Positions 59,762-64,000 of a stretch of 64,000 bases of DNA are shown piece after piece (positions within the stretch are counted from its first letter, which is position 1; each line of letters starts with the position of its first letter). Below the pieces are notes generated by a model, which was not told the DNA's origin, did not search any database, and worked only from the letters and a program-made list of their open reading frames with translations. The DNA is from Kordia sp. TARA_039_SRF (lineage in GTDB: Bacteria; Bacteroidota; Bacteroidia; Flavobacteriales; Flavobacteriaceae): the NCBI GenBank assembly GCA_006383075.2, contig SMNH02000012.1:62001-126000 (forward strand), read 5' to 3'. The position numbers and the translations under genes are program-made.

Positions 59762-60229
59762 ATGAAGTTAGACCAAATTGACTTGAAGATTTTGAAGCTG
59801 TTGCAACAGAATAGCAATCGCACGACGAAGAGCTTGGCAGAGGAATTAGAGATGTCAACAACACCTGTTTTTGAGCGTATTAAAAAGCTTGAAAAAGAAG
59901 GTTATATTGATAATTATGTGGCATTGCTCAATGCAAAAAAGTTAGGATTGAAACAAACCGTTTTTATTGGTATTACGCTACAAGGACATACACGTAGTTA
60001 TTTGGAAAAGTTTGTAAAGCAGATTAACGAATTTCCAGAAGTCGTGGAATGTCATCGCGTGACAGGAAATTTTGACTATTTGTTGAAACTGGTTGTGGAA
60101 GACGTGGAAGCGTATGAAAAATTTATCATTACTCAATTAACACTGCTTCCATATTTGGGAAGTGTACAGAGTTATATAGCGTTGTCTAAAGGAAAACAGA
60201 CGAATGAGTTGAATTTGGATGTGTTGTGA
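59762..60229 (+). CDS. Lrp/AsnC-family transcriptional regulator
   Basis: 155 residues. The N-terminal winged helix reads LDQIDLKILKLLQQNSNRTT and ELEMSTTPVFERIKKLEKEG. The C-terminal RAM domain has FVKQINEFPEVVECHRVTGN and FDYLLKLVVEDVEAYEKFI. It is divergent from the E2-ilvE-E1 group, and Lrp-type proteins sense amino acids, so control of that group is plausible but inferred. Confidence 0.93.
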   Translation: MKLDQIDLKILKLLQQNSNRTTKSLAEELEMSTTPVFERIKKLEKEGYIDNYVALLNAKKLGLKQTVFIGITLQGHTRSYLEKFVKQINEFPEVVECHRVTGNFDYLLKLVVEDVEAYEKFIITQLTLLPYLGSVQSYIALSKGKQTNELNLDVL

Positions 60230-60288
60230 TTTTATCTAACTAAACTACATCAGGTTAAGTTCATTCTTTAGTTCAAATTAAATCCTTC

Positions 60289-60429
60289 CTTCTTTGTTCA
60301 TTTTTGGCTTGATCCAAAAACGAACCAAAAAAATCAAGTTTTAGATAGGAAATTGCTACGCACCATTCACTAGCTAAGCTGCATGCTTGAAGCTACGCTT
60401 CGCAATTCCGCTTGCTAGTTCATTATTTC
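60289..60429. repeat. Probable dispersed intergenic element
   Basis: Starts TTGGCTTGATCCAAAAACGA, continues TTGCTACGCACCATTCACTA and ends with inverted matches (ACTAGC at 60370 and GCTAGT near 60415). I recall closely similar sequences between genes in other Flavobacteriia. Only one copy is in this window, so its repeat nature is not shown here. Confidence 0.5.
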
Positions 60430-60444
60430 TTACTAAAACAACGT

Positions 60445-60452
60445 TAGTTTTG
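60445..60452 (+). promoter_or_regulatory. Promoter of the VOC gene, -7 box
   Basis: TAGTTTTG matches the consensus, and the surrounding GTTAGTTTTGTGTA is identical to the paaE promoter (25087-25100). The paaE palindrome itself is not preserved. Confidence 0.5.
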
Positions 60453-60482
60453 TGTATTTTTAAGCTTTAATATAATTAGATA

Positions 60483-60893
60483 ATGCTTGATTTTAAGTTG
60501 GATTTTTTAGATCATGTGGCGATTCGTGTGAAAGATATCAATGCTTCTGCAGCTTGGTACGAAAAAGTATTGGGTTTAAAGCGATATCAACTCGAAAAAT
60601 GGGGCGAGTTTCCAATTTTTATGCTGTCGGGAAAAACAGGAATTGCGTTGTTTCCTGCCAATTTGAATGACGCAGCATTGGATTCATCATCTATGAATGT
60701 TAAGATTGACCATTTTGCATTTAATGTCAGTAATGAAGCCTTTGCCAAAGCTCGAAAGCATTATGAAAACTTGGGAATTGCCTATTCGTTTCAAGACCAT
60801 CATTATTTTCATTCGATTTATACGAAAGATTTGGACGGACATGATGTTGAATTGACAACTTTAGTCGTTGATGCGGATGATTTTTATGCTTGA
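60483..60893 (+). CDS. VOC-family (glyoxalase/dioxygenase fold) protein
   Basis: 136 residues. FLDHVAIRVKDINASAAWYE is a typical first VOC half with a metal-binding His, and IDHFAFNVSNEAFAKARKHY begins the second. The last strand DLDGHDVELTTLVVD carries the Glu ligand. It may be a lyase, isomerase or dioxygenase; the substrate cannot be read. It is 55 bases before the ATP-grasp gene and probably co-transcribed. Confidence 0.9.
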   Translation: MLDFKLDFLDHVAIRVKDINASAAWYEKVLGLKRYQLEKWGEFPIFMLSGKTGIALFPANLNDAALDSSSMNVKIDHFAFNVSNEAFAKARKHYENLGIAYSFQDHHYFHSIYTKDLDGHDVELTTLVVDADDFYA

Positions 60894-60948
60894 TTGTATG
60901 GTGCTTCCCAATCTTTGCACTACTTTTATTTTTTTATTGAATTTTTGA

Positions 60949-61902
60949 ATGAAGACCATTACCAACAGCCAGCGAAATTTAGTTCGTATTGTATATGATA
61001 TTGCCAACGAACACGGAATTGCTATTGAATCATTTTCGTACGATTGGATTTTAAAATTAACCAAAAACGAGGTTCAAAAACATGTATTTGGCTATAATTT
61101 TGAATTGAATTCTGCAACTTCCAAAATGATTGCAGGCGATAAAACCGCGACGACAGATTTGCTGCAATCTGCCAATATTCCTACCGTTTTGCATACGCTG
61201 TTTTTGAGTCCAGCAATGGAAAAGTATGTGGGAAGCATTGGAAATTGGGAAAAAATAGGAACGTTTTTTAATGAAAACAATCAAAAAATCGTTTGCAAAC
61301 CTGTCGACGGTACAGGCGGAAATGATGTGTTTTTAGTGAAAACTAGTACACAACTTGAACAAGCGATTCACGAGTTGTTTTCAAAATATCGCAGTATTTG
61401 CTTGTCACCTTTTTACGATATTAAAAAAGAATACCGCGCTGTTATTTTAGATGGCAAAGTGGAATTGTTATACCAAAAAAATATTCCTTTTGTAACGGCT
61501 GATGGTTCAAAAACGATTCTCGAACTGTTGCAAGAAGCCTTTTCCGTTGAAGTTTTAGACAGCGTATTGGCAACATTTTCCAGCACAAAAACACACAAAC
61601 TGAGTGATATTCTCCCGAAAGGGAAAACCATCAACGTGAACTGGAAAAGCAATTTAGGAGAAGGTGCTCAGGCAGAAATTATTCAAAACAAAACCATAGA
61701 ACAGCTTGCGGTAAAAGCTGCAAAGACAATCAATATCCGATTTTGCTCGGTAGATATTATTGAAACTACTTCTGGCGAATTTTTCGTGTTGGAAATCAAT
61801 TCTGGCGTGATGATTGAGCACTTTTTAAACAGCAATCCGCAAGAATATACTCGTATAAAAGCAATTTATGAAAAAGCGGTGTTGCGAATGTTGGAAAATT
61901 AG
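60949..61902 (+). CDS. ATP-grasp enzyme, cyanophycin-synthetase/glutathione-synthetase-like
   Basis: 317 residues. ATP-grasp elements are FGYNFELNSATSKMIAGDKT (N-domain end), IVCKPVDGTGGNDVFLV (nucleotide-binding glycine loop), LSPFYDIKKEYRAVILDGKV and the metal-binding FCSVDIIETTSGEFFVLEIN. It should ligate a carboxylate to an amine with ATP. The substrate is unknown and no partner peptide or amino-acid gene is adjacent apart from the VOC gene upstream. There is no signal peptide. Confidence 0.88.
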   Translation: MKTITNSQRNLVRIVYDIANEHGIAIESFSYDWILKLTKNEVQKHVFGYNFELNSATSKMIAGDKTATTDLLQSANIPTVLHTLFLSPAMEKYVGSIGNWEKIGTFFNENNQKIVCKPVDGTGGNDVFLVKTSTQLEQAIHELFSKYRSICLSPFYDIKKEYRAVILDGKVELLYQKNIPFVTADGSKTILELLQEAFSVEVLDSVLATFSSTKTHKLSDILPKGKTINVNWKSNLGEGAQAEIIQNKTIEQLAVKAAKTINIRFCSVDIIETTSGEFFVLEINSGVMIEHFLNSNPQEYTRIKAIYEKAVLRMLEN

Positions 61903-61988
61903 AAAAAATTTCATGGTTACGGAAACCCGTAAGTATATTTTATATCATTCAAATATTTTTACAAGCAAACTAATCAATTGTAAAAATT

Positions 61989-62483
61989 ATGAAGAAAATA
62001 TCTTTTTTAGTAGTACTGTCAATCATCTTAACGTCTTGTGGAAATTATGTTCGAATTGGAGATTTGACAGGAATTAGCAACCGAAATTTAGATGATAGCG
62101 AAAAATATGTGTTACTTAAAAGAGATGTAGAAGCCATTGCTAAGTCGAAAAATGATGATGCGTTAGAGCAAGCTGTTGATAATCTTACCAAAGAATACGA
62201 AGGTGAATTTTTGAGAAATGCTAAAATTTATGTGAAGAATAATGGTGCTAAAGTAAAAGTTATTGGAGATGTTTGGGGAATTCAACGTACCAATGTAAAC
62301 GTTACAACGAATGCCAACGCCAAAATTGAACTCAAAATTGGCGATAATGTAATTTTTAGAAGAAGAGGTAAATTAACCGACGGAAAAATAGTAGGATTAA
62401 ATGCAACTTCTGTAATTGTGGAATATGGTCGTAAAAAGAAGAAAATGGAGTTGAAATATGATGAGGTAACCAAAAGCGAATAA
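61989..62483 (+). CDS. Lipoprotein of unknown function
   Basis: 164 residues. The lipobox is IILTSCG, giving a lipidated cysteine near residue 17. The middle is helical (SEKYVLLKRDVEAIAKSKND, ALEQAVDNLTKEYEGEF). The end is a small basic beta domain (DNVIFRRRGKLTDGKIVGLN, TSVIVEYGRKKKKMEL) that resembles an SH3-like or KOW-type barrel. The family is not recognised. It is convergent with the next gene. Confidence 0.65.
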   Translation: MKKISFLVVLSIILTSCGNYVRIGDLTGISNRNLDDSEKYVLLKRDVEAIAKSKNDDALEQAVDNLTKEYEGEFLRNAKIYVKNNGAKVKVIGDVWGIQRTNVNVTTNANAKIELKIGDNVIFRRRGKLTDGKIVGLNATSVIVEYGRKKKKMELKYDEVTKSE

Positions 62484-62520
62484 TTGAGGTATTTTATCAA
62501 GAAAAGAAGTGCCCAAAAAC

Positions 62521-63429
62521 TCAACGAATCTTTAAATAGTAATCCAAATACTTTCTTAGATAATTGCGTCTAAAGTGTGTTGCTGCTTTTTCTTTGGAAA
62601 AGAACTGAAAAAAGTAGCGAGTGTTTTCAAATTCAATCAATGTTGCGACACCGTGAAGTTCAGCGTTGTTGTACAAAATTTTAAAATCGATTTCTTCAAT
62701 TTTCATGTCTTTGTACGTGCGATTTTTGCCGTTTTCAAGCGCAACAACACTAGTAGTGACACTATTTGCGATAGCATTTCGCAGTTGTTCCCATTGCGCA
62801 CTCATAGACAAGTTGGGTGATTTTTCAACACGGTCATAAAAAAAGTAGTACTTAGCAAATTTTGCCAATACTTCGGTGTTTGGCAAAGATGAAGTGTCGT
62901 ACATGTGAAATTTATCGAACAATTTTAAAGTAACATGTTCAAGGATAGGAAGCGTAGAATCTTTGGTGAGTTGTGTAACTTCTCTAACGATTTTATTCTT
63001 ACCAGCAATAAAATCAGTGGTTCTGACGCTTGCGATTTCGCGAAACTTTTTTGTCTCTTGAAGAATTCTTTCTAGTGCTTTATCTTGCGTGGTTAATGGC
63101 GTATTCTGAGTTTGTGAACTTGTCAAATTAACTACAAGTCGTATGATTGAAAATACAAGAATTCCAAAAATAACAAAAGCTTTTAAGCCTGAGTAGTCCG
63201 TTTTCTTTACAGGTTTAACCGTTCTGTTCTTGTATTTCTTCTCATTATTCTCGTTAATTTCAAAGCTTTTGAGTCGGTCAATAGTATCTTTATTTGAACT
63301 TGAATTTGAGTTTGTTTTGGAATGCGATGTTGCCTTGTCCGTTTTTTTAGAATAACGAAATTTTCGCTCCGAGTGTTTTTTCGAGCTGTTTCGTTTTTTG
63401 TCGTATTCTGAGCGTCGGGAGCGTTTCAA
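62521..63429 (-). CDS. Single-pass membrane protein with basic disordered N-terminus
   Basis: 302 residues. Only a TTG start (63427-63429) is available because a TAA lies two codons upstream. The first 95 residues are extremely Lys/Arg/Ser-rich and probably disordered (KKRNSSKKHSERKFRYSKK). One membrane helix follows at about 103-123 and then a folded extracytoplasmic domain (WEQLRNAIANSVTTSVVALE, DFKILYNNAELHGVATLIEF). The family is not recognised. The basic tail in the cytoplasm could bind nucleic acid or acidic lipids. Confidence 0.65.
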   Translation of the reverse strand: MKRSRRSEYDKKRNSSKKHSERKFRYSKKTDKATSHSKTNSNSSSNKDTIDRLKSFEINENNEKKYKNRTVKPVKKTDYSGLKAFVIFGILVFSIIRLVVNLTSSQTQNTPLTTQDKALERILQETKKFREIASVRTTDFIAGKNKIVREVTQLTKDSTLPILEHVTLKLFDKFHMYDTSSLPNTEVLAKFAKYYFFYDRVEKSPNLSMSAQWEQLRNAIANSVTTSVVALENGKNRTYKDMKIEEIDFKILYNNAELHGVATLIEFENTRYFFQFFSKEKAATHFRRNYLRKYLDYYLKIR

Positions 63430-63464
63430 GAGTTATCGGAATTAAAATATAATTTTAAAAGTAC

Positions 63465-63486
63465 AAAAAAAAGAACTATGTAGTTC
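63465..63486 (-). terminator. Minus-strand terminator hairpin
   Basis: GAACTA and TAGTTC pair around TG, and on the minus strand the hairpin is followed by T8. It is placed just downstream of the putative 35-residue ORF. Confidence 0.65.
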
Positions 63487-63491
63487 CTTTA

Positions 63492-63599
63492 TTAAAATTC
63501 GTTCGTTTTGCTTTTCTTTTTTATCGAGACAAGATAATCAACAAGATATGAAAAACAAATAATGATAACGCTTACAAATAGCAGGCTGAATAAACTCAT
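63492..63599 (-). CDS. Possible 35-residue single-helix membrane peptide
   Basis: The reading frame is MSLFSLLFVSVIIICFSYLV followed by DYLVSIKKKSKTNEF, a single membrane helix with a positively charged tail, as in many small bacterial membrane proteins. It is bracketed by two minus-strand terminator hairpins, one ending just beyond its stop and one well upstream, which suggests a separate transcription unit in a 366-base gap (63430-63795). No clear promoter or ribosome site is visible. It may be chance. Confidence 0.35.
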   Translation of the reverse strand: MSLFSLLFVSVIIICFSYLVDYLVSIKKKSKTNEF

Positions 63600-63713
63600 A
63601 CATCTTGAAATTAATTACATAAAAAGTTTAGATAGAAGTCTATGTATTTATCAAAGTTGTGCTACAATGCTAGTAAAATTTATCCAAAAAGGCTGTAAAA
63701 ATTAAGTTTTTAA

Positions 63714-63742
63714 CAAAAAAAGAACCACAAAATGCAGTTCCT
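63714..63742 (-). terminator. Minus-strand terminator downstream of the last gene
   Basis: On the minus strand GAACTGCA pairs with TGTGGTTC (two G-U) over TTT, followed by a T-run. It lies 54 bases after the stop of the partial gene. Confidence 0.75.
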
Positions 63743-63795
63743 TCTTTACTGCGTAATTATTCTTAGTGATGTTCTGTTGAAAGTTTAGCTAGTAA

Positions 63796-64000
63796 CTAAA
63801 CAATTTCCACAAAAAGTCCATCGTCGTTTTTCTCTACTTTTGCGAGTTGATTTTTAGTCAATTCTTTCATCGACTTGTCCCACTTTTTGTTAGACAAACC
63901 AGCTTGTGCTTTCAAATCACCCAATGGTAAACGTTCCGCTTTTTTCAACAAATCCAATACAACTTTTGCTTCGTCTGTGAGTGCAACTTGTTTGCGTTCT
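63796..64000 (-). CDS. C-terminal part of an unrecognised protein (cut by window edge)
   Basis: The last 67 residues, in frame to the edge: ERKQVALTDEAKVVLDLLKK, then LPLGDLKAQAGLSNKKWDKS and ending VEKNDDGLFVEIV. The pattern of three helices and a short beta wing (LSNKKWDKSMKELTKNQLAKV) looks like a winged-helix domain. The rest of the gene is outside, so the protein cannot be named. Confidence 0.7.
   Translation of the reverse strand, partial: ERKQVALTDEAKVVLDLLKKAERLPLGDLKAQAGLSNKKWDKSMKELTKNQLAKVEKNDDGLFVEIV

Overview
The window reads as chromosomal DNA from an AT-rich marine-type member of the Flavobacteriaceae. I lean towards a Kordia-like organism, but only by general resemblance. The evidence is a large SusC/TonB-style outer membrane barrel, a secreted protein with the gliding/type IX secretion C-terminal domain, a GldL-like mini protein, Bacteroidota promoters (TAnnTTTG at -7) and A-rich leaders without Shine-Dalgarno sites. 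No rRNA, tRNA, prophage, insertion sequence or CRISPR array was seen.

Layout. 0-2.5 kb: the start of a SulP anion transporter, a small membrane protein and a TetR regulator, all on the minus strand. 2.5-7 kb: the GTPases Era and Der and a CobW-family metallochaperone with a palindrome over its -33 element. 7-14 kb: an outer membrane barrel, two tandem secreted paralogues of unknown function and a C-type-lectin adhesin secreted by type IX. 13.8-20 kb: a LemA/TPM operon, a MerR regulator with an M23 peptidase, and alanyl-tRNA synthetase. 20-25 kb: a GSCFA protein, three RiPP (lanthipeptide-like) precursor genes with no modifying enzymes nearby (one broken by a frameshift), an aromatic amino acid hydroxylase and a TetR repressor.

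25-40 kb is a nearly complete phenylacetate catabolic cluster: paaE, A, B, C, D, G, H, I, J, Z, F and finally paaY. PaaA/B/C/D/E epoxidise phenylacetyl-CoA, PaaG isomerises the epoxide, PaaZ opens and oxidises the ring, and PaaF, H and J complete beta-oxidation. The phenylacetate-CoA ligase is not in the window. The cluster is stretched by dispersed palindromic repeats and interrupted by unrelated small genes. PaaZ carries an extra C-terminal domain, and a copy of one repeat family lies in frame inside paaH. A 20-bp perfect palindrome overlaps the paaE promoter and is the likely operator of the TetR repressor upstream.

40-54 kb holds housekeeping and envelope genes: YiaA, a DUF2157/GDYXXLXY pair, Spy-like proteins, HemL, a glucosaminidase, an ACC-deaminase-like enzyme and urocanase. 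54-60 kb is a branched-chain amino acid catabolic group: fused E1 alpha/beta, IlvE and E2, with an Lrp regulator nearby. Its spacers are built from the same repeat families as those of the paa cluster. The window ends with a VOC protein, an ATP-grasp enzyme, two unknown proteins, a possible 35-residue membrane peptide and the tail of a further gene.

The most interesting material is the set of orphan RiPP precursors, one with six consecutive Ser/Thr-Cys pairs lying between the paa repressor and its operon, and the mosaic of repeats in the catabolic clusters, including the coding copy in paaH. All family assignments come from reading the translated sequence. No database search was run.
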